Shown piece after piece: positions 12,393-23,481 of a DNA stretch of 64,000 bases (position 1 is its first letter; each line of letters starts with the position of its first letter). Source of the stretch: Auricularia sp. M13. Taxonomy: Eukaryota; Basidiomycota; Agaricomycetes; Auriculariales; Auriculariaceae. The DNA is taken from assembly GCA_037042915.1 (NCBI GenBank), contig JAXOIZ010000013.1, positions 62,001-126,000 of the forward strand, in the 5' to 3' direction. A program made the translations under genes and the position numbers. Under the pieces are notes generated by a model. The model had not been told where the DNA came from, did not search any database, and saw only the letters and a list, made by a program, of their open reading frames with translations.

Positions 12393-12639
12393 CTGATCAT
12401 TGTTGAGCAAAAAGTGGCCATTTGCACCGAAGGCCACCCAATGCATCTACTCACAATTTGCAACCTGGAACGCCTTCAGAGATGTCAAACAGCACACTTT
12501 CACCATTTGAGCTCGACAATTGGAGCAGTGGTTGGCCTGTTGTGCTTCCTCACTTGAAGCATGGATAGCACTCTATCCAGACCATCTGGGAGTCTGATAA
12601 TTCATTGGGACAACATGAGTATATATGGGATCACACAGC

Positions 12640-13550
12640 AAAAGTTTCAAGGAGATTCATTTCAGCAGTATCTGGCCACCACCCGCCACTGAACGACCTT
12701 CATCGGCGGCCGACCATTTGTTCGGCGGCGGCCGTTGTTCAGTGGCAGCCGACAGTTTGTTCGTCGGCAGGCAAGCTTTCCCTGGCCAGCAGCCAAGATT
12801 TTGTTTGCCTGCCACTGAACCTACTCTGATACACATTTCAATGTCTTTGTTATGGCATTGGGCAGCTGGCCAACAAACAGTGATCCAAGCTACTGAGTAT
12901 GTTCCTTGGTGGCCGCCGAGCATTGGTTTGTCGGTGAGCAAGCATTGGTTCGTTGGCGGGTAAGCATTGCTTGGCCAGTGGCCAAGGACCATCTGCTGTT
13001 GAAGCTGATTAAGTGCCAGTCCTCAGCTGGCCGACAAAGAACCTATTAAGCGCCGGTCAGCCATGGTGGCCGACGAAGGCTTGAGATGGCCATCGGCCGT
13101 TTCCAACCAGCTGCTGGAGAAGCCAATTAGGCACCAATCAAAAGCCCGCTGACGAACAGCAATTAAGCGCCGGTCAGCACGGCTGCTGACGAAGGATATG
13201 GCCGCCAATGAAGGATACGGCCGCCGATGAACAATTGAAAGCGCCATCGGCCGTTTCCGACCAGCCGCTGGCGAAGCCAATTAAGCGCCGGTCAACAGCC
13301 GGCCGACGAACAGAAAGAAATTAAGCGCCGGTCAAAAGGGCCGCTGACGAAGGATTAGAAGTGCCATCGGCCATTTCCGACCGGCCGCTGGTGAAGCCGG
13401 TCAACGGCCTGCCGACGAATTAAGTGCCGGTCTGCAGACTGGCCGATGAAGCATTGGGCAGCCCGACGCTTCATTTCCTGATCTTTTCCGGCCGGTCCCG
13501 ACGTCCCCAGCGCCCCCTTCAGGATTTTCCGGAAGCGCCGGTGGCCGCCG
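12640..13550. repeat. Degenerate satellite-like repeats
   Basis: Irregular units contain GCCGGTC, GCCGACGAA, AATTAAGCG and TTTCCGACC in many permutations on both strands. The units are too diverged to give one period. Similar sequence resumes at about 14080-14165, on the other side of a TIR element, so one repeat block was split by an insertion. Confidence 0.6.
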
Positions 13551-13552
13551 TA

Positions 13553-14076
13553 GGGTGCTGTTGAAAACTGTTTGTTAATAACAATGTTATTAACAAAGTG
13601 TTATTAACACGTTAATAACAGGGGACCCCGGGAGGGCCTTGTTAAAAACAAATTTGAACATATCAATTGCTGAGGCCCTGGCACTTTGCAGTGACATAAA
13701 TCTAATTTTGTATGAGCCTGAGTGCCTCAACATGAACTCAAGCTCGTGTTTTGTAATTTCAGAAGGTATGGAGACCTAGGCCAACGCTCTCAGCTGTGAG
13801 TGTATGATGACTAAGCACTGCTCTGAGGCTTGGCCAAGGATCCAAAACCATCAACATGAGGTGTGGACACCACAACAGCTTGTGGCATCTCCTTCATGCA
13901 GTAATAGTTGACAAGAACATTTACAAAGGGTCATAATTAGGTCATTACTGACTCTCAGAGCTTCCTTTATTATATTATGTAAGTTTGTTATTAACAGTGT
14001 TTTTAACACTGTGTTAATAACAGATTTTGTTATTAACACAGTGTTAAAAACTCCCGGGGAGTTTTTAACAGCACCC
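13553..14076. mobile_element. TIR element (MITE-like), 524 bp
   Basis: Terminal inverted repeats GGGTGCTGTTGAAAACT and AGTTTTTAACAGCACCC are flanked by TA on both sides (13551-13552 and 14077-14078). Subterminal runs of GTTAATAACA and its complement extend the palindromic character. There is no coding capacity. TA flanks fit a mariner-like or similar cut-and-paste family. It is inserted in the satellite-like block. Confidence 0.7.
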
Positions 14077-14171
14077 TAGGCTGCTGATGAGCAGGGGGTG
14101 GCGGCCGACGAGCGCGCGGCAGCGGCCGACGAGCACACGGCGGCGGCCGACAAAGCTGGCCATCGGCCATA

Positions 14172-14873
14172 TCATAGGGGGTTTTCTCTGTATGGGAGAA
14201 ACCCCCCTACGGAACCAATTTTTGCTTGCGAGGCAGGTGCCTGGGGTGTGATCAGGCAGCATTTTGAGCAGCACGTGTGCTCCTTGGCGTGAAAACCGTC
14301 GATCACAAATCGCGTGTTCTTGAAGAACAACAGCTCCTGCAGCATGCAATAATGTGCGAGCGCGCATGCAAAGTCATACACGACCGTCTCCGGAGGAGTC
14401 TCCCAACGAATGAACAGTGTGGAGAAAACATCGTTGCAACCCTCGCCCTTGGGAATGCAATGAAAGCCGAGGCAGACGAGGTGTGGGCACCAGGCGGCCA
14501 TGAGTCCTCCCGTCTGGCTGCTGATACCGTAGGCCTAAAAATATTCTGAGCAACCAATGTCAGCCACCTGCGCTGCCGTCCGTGATGACAGAGCGGTCGA
14601 CGGAAGATGTGCCATGATAGGTGGGTCGCAGACGAAGCCTCGTACGGCCGTAGAACGTTCCTGTCTAGACAATATATAATCAGCACCTTCACGTTGTTCA
14701 ATCGGCCGCAGGCGTACCTCCTCCCAATTGTCGCAGTCGTTGACAGGCACAGCGGGCTCAAAGGTGTGCTCACTGAGGCTGCACATGACCCGGATGCACG
14801 AAGTTGACGACGTCACGCAGCATTGTTGAGGAGGACTGACTCTGCTTCCACTCGTCATGTGCAACGGCCCCAA
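14172..14873 (-). pseudogene. DDE transposase-like fragment with an in-frame stop
   Basis: A single minus-strand frame covers the fragment and is broken by one TAG at about 14535. Before the stop it reads sequence with RGFxCDPP and ADIGCSEYF blocks. After it comes MAAWCPHLVCLGFH, VVYDFACALAHYC and FVIDGFHAKEHTCC. I recognise this arrangement (GFH..EG, YDFAC, FHxxxH) from transposase-like proteins repeated many times in Agaricomycete genomes. The C-terminal part (usually NSS..E..N..L.RIRKS) is absent, because the frame runs into other sequence at 14172. I infer a dead, truncated TE copy. The superfamily is uncertain; it is KDZ-like by motif. Confidence 0.6.
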
Positions 14874-15159
14874 TAGCAGGGAATCATGCCACAGTCCCCG
14901 ATTCTTCCACCAATGTCAAACTGTACTTACTACCCAGAGGTTTATTTCGCTACAATGACCGTTGAACCCAGCCGAGATAGAGCTCCGAACTACATACAGT
15001 ACTGTACTGTAATAACTACAAGAACGCGCGAAAGCAAAACAAACCAGACAAAAAAGCGAGCAGGCTACTAAAACAGGACATGCAGTATACTACACATAGA
15101 ACTTCCGGGGGCGGGGGTTGAGGGCGAGGGCGAGGGCGAGGAACCCGCTCTACGACGCC

Positions 15160-15275
15160 GCCGAGCTCTACACCTAAAGCGACTCCGCCGTCGCTCCGCA
15201 CACAGAGCGAGAAAGTCGTCGCTCCGCACACAGAGCGAAACCGTCGTCGCTCTACACATAAAGCGACGCCGTGGC
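15160..15275. repeat. Short tandem repeats with hairpins
   Basis: Four units of about 27-33 bases carry GTCGTCGCTCCGCACACAGA-type sequence. Each unit can fold because GCTC and GAGC flank the centre. The array lies just downstream of the 3' end of the F-box gene. A GAGGGC simple repeat precedes it. Confidence 0.6.
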
Positions 15276-15400
15276 GGGAAAGCACTGCCACCAACTGACG
15301 TCCCAATACAAATACTCGTCGCACCCGTCCCTTGCGAAGCCCCACTCGCGGCGCACCTCGCAGCACCCGCCGCCGCACACCTATTTCATCGGGCACGTCG

Positions 15401-17021
15401 TCAATATTGGCCCACCGGAGTCATCTGGACAATCAAGCGCACCTCGGCGTCGGGGACGTCGAACACGACTCCGCGCAGGACGAGCGCCTTGACGGACGGC
15501 GGGATCCAGCGGCGCACGCGCGCGGCGGGGAGGAGGACGGGGTCGTACACGGGGCTGTAGCGCTCGTACGCGGAGAGGCGCAGGGTATGCAGCGCGGGGC
15601 ACGCCGTCAACCGGGGGTCGTCGTCTGTGCTGCTAGACGAGGAGGAAGCGGAGAAGAGATGGCGGCACGGCACGGCGGGCTCGTGGCCCAATATAACCGT
15701 GAGCTCCTCCAAACCACTAAACGCACTCTGCAGCGCACAATCACCCAACACGAGCGCAAGCAGCGCATCGCCGATCGCGAGCACGCGGACGTCTGCGAGG
15801 CGGTGGCGCGCGGCGCGCAGGGCGTCGAGGACGGCGAAGAACGGCTCGTACTCGATGCACCTGGCCGTCCCGTCGGCGTACTTGACGACCAGGCTCGCCT
15901 CGTGGCGGCGGTACGGCTCCGCGACGACGTACACCTCGCTCAGCCGGCCCGGCGCGGACACCGCCATCTGGCGCAGCGTGCCGCTCGCCTGCAGGATGCG
16001 CAGCTCGGCCGCGCGCGCGGCGAGCGCGGCGAGGATGCCGTCCGGCACGAAGCCGCGCAGGCAGAGGCGGTCGAGCGGCGGCGGCGCGAAGCCGGCCGGC
16101 GTCTCTTCGCCGTCGAACTGGTCCGCGACGAGCGTGAGGTCGCTCAGCGCGGGCAGCGCGGCGCAAAACGCGTGGACGTCTGCGGTGGAGACGAACGGCA
16201 TGGCGTAGTAACCAAAGTCCCAGACGGCCTGCAGCGCCGCCTCCTTGGCCGTGCCGAGCGAGAAGGGCAGGTAGGCGTTGACGAGCATGACCGAGACGAG
16301 GTGCGGCGCGCAGCCGGCGAAGAGGCCGTCGGGCAGGCGCAGCGACTTGGGCGACGCGGCGTGCACCTGCAGCGTGCGCAGCGCCGGCGCGGGCGCCGTG
16401 AGGATGCACGCCCAAGGCGATCCGAGCTCCAGGTCGTCCAGCGCGACGCACAGATGGCGCAGCCCGCCAAACGCGCCGCACACGAGCTCCGTCACGGGCA
16501 GCACCTCCTCCGCCAGCGCCGGCACGGCCGCCTGGATGCACAGCGTCCTGCAGCGGCCCCTCGCGCGGTCCAGCGCGCGCCGCAGCGCGTCCGCCCAGTG
16601 CCCGCCACTGCCGGTGTAGTGGAAGGCGATATTGATGGTGGACCACAAGGACGCGTCGGCGGTCAGCGCGGCGCGCCAGCGCCGGCACACGCGCGTCGCG
16701 GCGTCCAGCGCGCGGAAGGGCAGGAACGCCGCGACGTGCTGCAGCAGCTCCGTGGGCAGCGTCCGGCTCACCGGCGCGCGCGCATTGCGGGCCGCGGCGA
16801 AGTCGTCCAGCGCGCCCGCGGCGACGCGCAGCACGTCCGCGCGCAGCGCCGACACCGCGCTGTCCGCCGCCAGGCCGTCGCCGCTGCAAAAATGCAATGC
16901 CTCAATAAACGCTGCGGGCCGGACGTTAGACTCACCTGTGGGCCATGACGGGCAGCGCGGAGGCGGCAAAGGCGAGGATTTTGTCGTGCAGCTCGCGCTC
17001 GAGCGCCGCGGTGAGCAGCAT
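15401..17021 (-). CDS. F-box/LRR-like protein
   Basis: Two exons (17021-16936 and 16883-15401) separated by a 52-base intron give 522 residues. The first exon encodes a short leader (starts MLLTAALERELHDK). The F-box follows at about residues 58-105 (LPTELLQHVAAFLPFRALDA...CRRWRAAL...LWSTI). The remainder is a leucine-rich, irregular repeat region typical of basidiomycete F-box proteins. Known family role: the F-box binds Skp1 in an SCF ubiquitin ligase and the LRR part selects substrates. Two longer antisense frames (one of 538 codons on the plus strand) are codon-composition shadows. The gene at 49514-51176 has the same exon layout and a similar leader (…LPVM), so the two are paralogues. 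Substrate is unknown. Confidence 0.85.
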
Positions 17022-18177
17022 CCTGGGCAGCGGAGAAGGCGAGGGCAAGCGGGCGGGCGAGGACGGGACGGTGGAACGCCGCGCCGACCCCGGGCGCCAG
17101 CCACATGTTTTTGCTCCCGCGAGCATCGATAGACGCCCGCGACGTCGCCACCCTGCAATCCACCCGACCCCCACACCGTCCGCCCCGACCTGCGCGTTTT
17201 ATTTTGGTGATATTTTTTCCACTGCCGGAGGCCCCTTTGACGGTGTCTCTCCCGATCGACCGTGCCTATGATCTAAGTGTTGCTCAATCCTTTGCATTCT
17301 TCCACTTCCTTGCCGTGCAGAACCCTGCTTTTTGACGGTAAGCGCGACACCGCCATGAGCTCCCGTGTTTGACCCTCAATTCAACCTCAACCCCACGCAA
17401 TACATATATCCCCAGATCCCATCGACATTGGCGGGCAGTGACGCACACACTATGTATGTAGCTCTGCGCCGTTCGACCTTCGTCGACGGGGAATAACCAC
17501 AGGTCAACAGGGCCGGACATGCTTCTTTCCCCGCTCGACTCCCTTCTTTCCTTCCTTCCTTCTTGCGTCCCTGTCAGGGTGCACGGCGACCTGCCGGCAG
17601 CGCTGCTGGGTCTTGTCGATGTCACCACCGCTGTCTAGCTGTCTGGAGGCTTTTCTGCAGCTTTCGTCCGCCCCGCTGCTGTCGGGCGTTTTGCTCGGCA
17701 GCGAGATCTAAGCTGAGCCGAGACGGGCTCGCGGCACGTTTCTGGTTATCCTAACCAGCGGCAATAGGAGCTACTTACAGGACTGCGTTCCGGATGGCGA
17801 CTCGATCATACGCATCGATTCAGACCTGCCAGTGGATGCTATGCCGCCTCTCACGGCGCTCCTGTACGCGACGGCTCGGAACTCCGAGTCCGTCCGGCAA
17901 TAGCATTAACGGCCTTCCAACACGAAGATTCAATGCGCTCCGAGTCCACTGCCCATCGCCACCGTCTGCCACGCAGCATCTCGAGCATGATATAACGATA
18001 ACAGACATTTCTCAAGCCCGACGTGGACATTCATTGACAATGACGGTGAGACGATGGGCATTCAGAATTCAGAGCATCAGTCTCAGTTCCTAGTTCACCG
18101 TCTCCACTGCGAGCCCCTCAATATCAACCTGCATACTGGCAGCGCGTTTGCCTGTCGCAGTCAGCACGCCGATGTCT
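17022..18177. other. Intergenic with possible exon remnants
   Basis: No complete gene. A plus-strand stretch near 17775-17900 reads protein-like sequence (DGDSIIRIDSDLPVDAM) ending in a stop, and a related sequence (DGDLTICIIL) recurs near 20299. It appears to be part of the duplicated block described for 17.76-18.85 and 20.27-21.51 kb. Confidence 0.35.
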
Positions 18178-18324
18178 TTACACTACAACGAAAAATGAGA
18201 ACGCACCCCCAACGCAGTTGCAGCAATCCGGATCCGCACAGACCGGGCCTTGGGGAGCTGGAGCGGCTCCGACGGCGATGGCGAGCGAGAAGAGGAGGGC
18301 GAATTGGAATGAGGTGAAGTGCAT
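18178..18324 (-). CDS. Small secreted cysteine-rich protein, shortened copy
   Basis: A 48-residue frame starts at the ATG 18324-18322 (MHFTSFQFALLFSLAIAVGA). The first 20 residues form a clean signal peptide ending VGA. The mature part begins APAPQGPVCADPDCCNCVGG and has four cysteines. Compared with the copy at 20735-20935, a deletion after CNCV and a one-base insertion change the frame, so the C-terminus is short and hydrophobic (FSFFVVV) and the fifth cysteine is lost. A TATA box lies about 80 bases upstream at 18404-18409. Function is unknown. Small secreted proteins of this kind are common in mushrooms. The gene may be decaying. Confidence 0.55.
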   Translation of the reverse strand: MHFTSFQFALLFSLAIAVGAAPAPQGPVCADPDCCNCVGGAFSFFVVV

Positions 18325-18403
18325 GAGGACGCGTTGGATATGGGGGCGAGCTCGCGGTAGTTTGCAGGTTCGAGTTCAGAATGAAGAAGCAGAGGGCCGC
18401 CTC

Positions 18404-18409
18404 TTTATA
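18404..18409 (-). promoter_or_regulatory. TATA box of the secreted-protein gene, copy 1
   Basis: TATAAA on the minus strand within GTATAAAGAGGCG, about 80 bases upstream of the ATG at 18324. The same element is conserved in the duplicate at 21028-21033. Confidence 0.6.
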
Positions 18410-18849
18410 CTCTTCAAGTTGGCCCGCCCCGGCAAATCTTTGCATACTGCACCGGCGAATGGCGAATTCTATTCTTACATGGGAGATCACCCCGGTGGCG
18501 ACTCTGCGACTCCGGTTCCTAACAAAACATACTGTACACGTCTCTATTCACCGGTGAGCTCGCCGGACTATATTTACAGTACTCTGGGTAATTGCGACGA
18601 GTCACTGGCAGGTCGGTCCCTGAGACCCTCGCATGTACTCTGGGTTCCGCTCATGATCTCGCACCTTGCTCATGCACTTTGAGTGCTAGTGAATCGTCGA
18701 ATTTCGAGGGAGAACTCGACGCCACAATCGACCAATTGTACGTACCTTTCCCCATCAGTGAGATCGACCCGGTGCTTCAAGTTCGCACCGGCGATCTACA
18801 ATGACAGTACTTCCACGTAAGCCGTTTTCGTCAACCAGGCCCGGTTTGC

Positions 18850-20270
18850 AGGTTGGAAGACGCGATAGCAAATTTATCTCTGAACCAAAACTCTCAGGCT
18901 GCTCAGTCTTCAGTCTTCACGGCCAATCCAAGCAAGGGGCGTGCCGCATTCAAAACTCGTCGCGTCGGACCCCGGGGCCCACTTCTGAAGTTTCTCAGGT
19001 TGCCGGTCGAAAATGTTCGCTGTTTGCACCGACTCAGACTCAGAGCGCGAGAACCTCAGGCTGCGTCTCCGAGCGGAGTGCGACACGTTGCCGACCTGAG
19101 CAAGTCCGCGGGCGTCACGCAGAGTATCCCTGCCACTGGGGTCTGTGCGCCGGGCCGGCAACACTGCGCACGCCGAGTACGGATAGCATTCCCGTAGCAT
19201 TGGCCATCGAGACGGCAACTGCAACTAGATATCCCGGAACTGGAAGATGTCCTGGATGTCCAGCGGGCGGCGGGGATGTGATCGTGCGCGGAGACGAATT
19301 ATTTAGGCTCCTACAGCACTACGACGGTGATGTTCGCGCGGTGAGTGGAGCGGCCGGAAGATACACACCCGATGCGCCGGGCGCCATAGTTCAAGATAAG
19401 ATCACGGACAACGTCTGCTGCGCGTCGGTGGGCGCGATTTTGCGGAAGAATGCGGGCGCGTTTACGTTCGCTGGATACAGTCTCTGTCACGCGCCAAGGT
19501 AGACTGAGGGCCGCTTGTCCAGAGAAGCAATGCTGTGGTTTATGACAGATTAGTAGCATCGTCCGTGTACGGCTTGACCTGGAAGGGGGAGACCATTGTC
19601 AGACGTCAAGATCCCGAGCTTTGTTTCCTGGGCGCCAATGCAGCTACAGCAACCTGACGGACCCCGGTGGTCCAGAGCAAGTAGGCATCGCCAAGATCTA
19701 CTCAGCGGTAAAAAGAAATAGCGTGCACGAGTCACAGCCGAATCCGACAGGTGCAGCACCGGCTGGGACGATAGACTGCGTGAGACAGAGCAGACGACGA
19801 GGGCGCGGCAGTCAGGACTTCTGGCGCAGGACCGCGCGCGCGCGCAGCGTAAAGAAAGTCCAGTAGCTGCTCCCGTTGGGCGCGCAGAGCGTGAAACGAC
19901 ATGGTCCCGGCGAGGCAGGACGACAAGCGTGCAAACGGCAATCTCCGTTCCTTGTCCTCGTCCCGTTTTGGCTGGGACAGGACGCTCCATTGTCCCGTTT
20001 CGTCACCCCGCGGTCTGTGCTGCATTTTCGTATTCGAAGGTCTGGTGCGCTTCCGGGTAGATCGGCTCGTTCGTCGGAGGTGCTCTCGTGCTCACTGGTC
20101 GGTCAAGCTCGCTGTGCTTCGTTCAGCCTTACTGGTTATATCACTGCTGTCAGCATGTCCTGGAGTTTCTATTTCCGCCCTTTTACTGTCGAGCGCGTGG
20201 TTCGGCACCGACTCGGACATCTCGATCTCGCAATTGTAGCACGTTTCCGGCTACGCTGAAGAGCAGAAAC
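18850..20270. other. No supported complete gene
   Basis: A plus-strand frame of 233 codons (18801-19502) overlaps a second frame that reads better for a short distance (about 18853-19000, asparagine- and serine-rich). Neither forms a coherent gene. About 130 bases at 19885-20010 recur at 23110-23265, including GTGTCGTCC-type blocks, which shows further local duplication. Confidence 0.35.
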
Positions 20271-20734
20271 ACTGTGACTGGCGGCTGGAGTGTGTACTGG
20301 ATGGCGACTTGACCATATGCATCATCCTGGGTGCTGTACGATGTGTGCGTCACGCCGCTGGCGACGAGGCAACAGCTTTTGTCTCACCTCATTTCTTCTT
20401 TCTTCGCAACCGGAACTCTGTTAGGCAATACTTCGCTGCAGAACCGCGCCGAATCGGAGAGCGCGCTCCGACTTCCCACTAAGTTCTCGGAATACCAGCG
20501 GGGATCGCGCGGCAGTGCGCAGAGCATGGATTCTTCACATCTCGAGCTGAATCATAGACGCATTCTTCACGCCCGGGCGTTCAATGACGATGACGATGAT
20601 GGCGTGCAGCCGGAGACTGCTCATACAGTGCTAGTACTAGATCCTTCACCGCCGCACGAATCACAGTCTCATCTCGAGCTCCAAGTTCAACATCTCCGAC
20701 ACAACCTCAACATTCGTCCCGGCAGCGCGCTTCC

Positions 20735-20935
20735 CTAGTTTCCTGTTCCCCCAAACTCAGTCAGCACGTTACACCGCAACGAAAATGAGAGCGACGCACC
20801 CGGGCCGCCCACCGTGACGCAGTTGCAGCAGTCCGGATCCGCGCAGCCGGGGCCTTGGGGAGCAGGAGCGGCTCCGACGGCGAGGGCGAGCGCCGCGAGG
20901 AGCGAGGAGAGGAGGGCGAATGAGGCTAAGTGCAT
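20735..20935 (-). CDS. Small secreted cysteine-rich protein
   Basis: A 66-residue frame starts at ATG 20935-20933 (MHLASFALLSSLLAALALAV). The signal peptide is predicted to be cut after VGA at about residue 22. The mature peptide of about 44 residues starts APAPQGPGCADPDCCNC and has five cysteines (one lone, then CC, C and a distal C), so one would be unpaired or shared. A TATA box lies at 21028-21033. It is the fuller member of a duplicated pair (other copy 18178-18324). It is probably extracellular. The role is unknown, and no known fungal effector or hydrophobin pattern (eight cysteines) is present. Confidence 0.65.
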   Translation of the reverse strand: MHLASFALLSSLLAALALAVGAAPAPQGPGCADPDCCNCVTVGGPGASLSFSLRCNVLTEFGGTGN

Positions 20936-21027
20936 GAGAACGCGCTGGATGTGGTGGGTAATGGCTTGGGTGGACTCGAGGTGGGTTTCTGGCTCAAGTT
21001 CAAATCAAAGAAGCAGAGGTTCGCCTC

Positions 21028-21033
21028 TTTATA
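21028..21033 (-). promoter_or_regulatory. TATA box of the secreted-protein gene, copy 2
   Basis: Minus-strand TATAAA in GTATAAAGAGGCGAACC, about 95 bases upstream of the ATG at 20935. It is conserved with copy 1. Confidence 0.6.
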
Positions 21034-21757
21034 CTCTTTGAGTTGGCCCGCCCCGGCAAATATTTACATACCGCACCGGCGAATGGCGAATTCTATTCTT
21101 ACGTGGGATATGTCACCGGTGGCTATAGTACGTATTAAGCTAGATCTCGCCGGTGGGGTGAGAACGCCGGTTTGTAAATATAGTGTACATACGCTTCTGT
21201 CAGTGCTTCATTCCCGGAATGACTGCCGGCCTAGAGTATATTTACACTTCTGAGTTGCAGTTGAACATCAAGTCTATTCCATGCACACTGAATTACGCCG
21301 GTAGCCCATCCTTGAGATGAATATTCGGACTTGAGGGTGAAAGCTCGACGCCACAGGAACACAGTCTGCCAATTGGCACGGTACGTACCCTGGCCCCACG
21401 CGTGGAAGGTAGGTAGGTAGAAGATCGACCCGATGCTTCGCACCGGCGATCTACACTGGCAGTACTTCCACGTCGATATGTAAGCCGTTTTGGTCAGCCA
21501 GGCCCGGTTTGTCAGTCAGTCACGGAAAGACAAGATACAGTAGCAATTTTATCTTCGAACCAAAACTCTGCTCAGTCTGCTAGTGGCTGTCACTGGCAGT
21601 CCACGATGGCCAATTAAATCAAAGCAGCATGCGAGAGCCGTCACGGTGCCTCATTCTGTCAAACTGATCGAGTCTGCGTGACCATGATGACTGAGCCTCC
21701 CAACGTCATGGATACTTACGGGAACGGCACTCTTGATATTCATCACATATAGAGTAT

Positions 21758-22598
21758 CTACTGTGAAGATGCAGAACAGGAGACACCGACTCGATAAACG
21801 GCGGCGAAGAAAAAGAGGGCCACAAGCGCTGCACAGGCGCTAGTCTGCATCCCTCCTCGTATCGTCGCACAGGGCTTCAAGTTCTGCACGAGCGCCAGCG
21901 CCCTGTTGTACGCGGGGACGACGGCCGCAACCGCGGGCTGGCAGTAACACCGCACGGCGACTAGCATCGCCGAATACGCTTGAGTGAGCCTCTGCTCAGC
22001 GTACGAGGGCCCGAGGGGGGTCATGACGTCGAGGAAATCGAAATCGTACGGGCTTCCATTGTCGAACATGTTTCTACGCGCTGAGGTGCGTAACGGGAGA
22101 ATTTCCGGTTGCGTCCCGGTGTATTCCTCCTCCGAGTCGAAGTGTTGTTCCTCAAGCACGTGGTGGATGCACGGCATCTCCATCGATTGCAGGAAGTCGA
22201 ATCCAAGGCCGACGAGGGGATGCGCGGCTTTGCGAGACTCGGAGGCCTGGTGAGTGCGCGCGTGCAGGCCATCGAGGGCGAGAGGGCTCTGTGCCGGACC
22301 TCGCTCCATGATGGGAGAAGCGCGGGGTGCTGTAATTGCAGACATTTCTTGTGGCGGGTGTACGAGTGTGGTTTGGGTAAGAGTGGTGGAATACGTGACG
22401 TGAGTACCGGACTCGTTGTCGGGACGTTGTATGCTTGGGAAGATGAGTTTCATCCATGAGGATTAACCGAGTCTTATACCAGCCGTCGATTTCGAAACGG
22501 GCGAGAATTTCGGGGATGGCTGGCGCGGATGCTGCAGTGCGATCGCCGATCAGCCAGTGCTGCAATTGTTCAGGCCATTCTGAAACGGCTTGAGTCAT
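21758..22598 (-). CDS. Unrecognised protein with C-terminal membrane segment
   Basis: Two exons (22598-22480 and 22433-21758) with a 46-base intron give 264 residues. The N-terminus is hydrophilic (starts MTQAVSEWPEQLQHWLIGD). The middle is acidic and low in hydrophobics (DSEEEYTGTQPEILPL, FDFLDVMTPLGPS). A single hydrophobic stretch near the C-terminus (about 238-258, ACAALVALFFFAAVYRVGV) is a probable tail anchor. No domain is recognised. An alternative reading without the intron shifts into arginine-rich sequence, which supports the spliced model. It could be a membrane-bound host protein of unknown role. Confidence 0.55.
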
Positions 22599-23438
22599 GA
22601 TCCACCAGGGAAGTAAACGTACTCCGTATTTACCGCCAGAAAAAAGAGATCCAAATTTGATACAATACCTTTCGCAGCCGTACCAGCCAACCAAAGTCAG
22701 CACAGAGACGACCAAGCGGGAGGAAGCTGCCGTAGACGCTCGATCAGGCGGCCGCGTAGCTGCATTGGTCGCTGTTGAAGCAGAGGCTGAACACCGCCTG
22801 GTCGCAGGCTATCGGCGTCCTCGAAGCCGATGTTGCGCTGCGCTCGAGGGTCACCTGAGCAGGCCAATTGGTACGGTCGAGCAGATGATTCACAAAATGC
22901 GAGTTTGCAGCGGCCTTCGCGACGACGAGTCCAACACGGCAACAAATTACCAGACCTCGAAGCATTGCGCGCGCGAGTGAGGAAAAGCACAGTTCAGAAT
23001 TTGGGCGACGAGCGCATGTAACAAAGCTGGTGCAGGACTGCGTGAGCGCAGCGTACAGGCGAGTCAATGGGCCTTCAGTCGGCAGCCTGGACTCTGGAGC
23101 GTCAAGTGACGTGGCTCGATTCGGTGTCGGCCAGGACGGGATGACAAGCGTGCCTGCGGCTATTTCCGCACCTTGTCCTCGTCCCGTTTTGTCGGCGTCT
23201 GGTTGCTGTGCAACGCGCGGCATTGTTCCGCTTCTTTACCCCGCGCGCTATGTCCACGGCTTTGTCCAATTCTATTCAGCAGCACTTCTGGGTAGCTGGG
23301 CTACATCGCTGATGCGGATCTATGGTTGTGGTCAATGCTCGCACAAGGTCTTGGGTGCTACATTGTTCTGTCTGACGGTGTTACCGTTTCCCGACGTTTC
23401 CTTGGATACAGTGCACTGCGCGTGGCGTATGCGGCGGA

Positions 23439-23445
23439 TATAAAG
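23439..23445 (+). promoter_or_regulatory. TATA box upstream of LRR gene
   Basis: TATAAAG lies 37 bases upstream of the ATG at 23482, which supports that start over the in-frame upstream codons. Confidence 0.5.
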
Positions 23446-23481
23446 GCCGTGATAGACCTGCTTTTCCAACTAAGAACCAAG

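Larger units (their letters stand above)
17760..18850. repeat. Segmental duplication, copy 1
   Basis: This block, holding the secreted-protein gene and its promoter region, recurs at about 20270-21510. The most similar parts are 18180-18520 against 20760-21145 and 18780-18850 against 21440-21515. The whole repeat is diverged, with indels. Confidence 0.7.
20270..21510. repeat. Segmental duplication, copy 2
   Basis: Counterpart of 17760-18850. It contains the longer secreted-protein gene, its TATA box, the GCCCGCCCCGGCAAAT block (about 21045) and the TTCGCACCGGCGATCTACA block (about 21437). Confidence 0.7.

Noticed and set aside
15332-16948. 538-codon plus-strand frame
   Set aside because: It lies antisense to the F-box gene, is dominated by arginine, alanine and glutamine, and is explained by high GC3 in the real gene.
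18801-19502. 233-codon plus-strand frame
   Set aside because: Composition is serine/cysteine/arginine-rich, another frame is more protein-like locally, and no splice model supports it.
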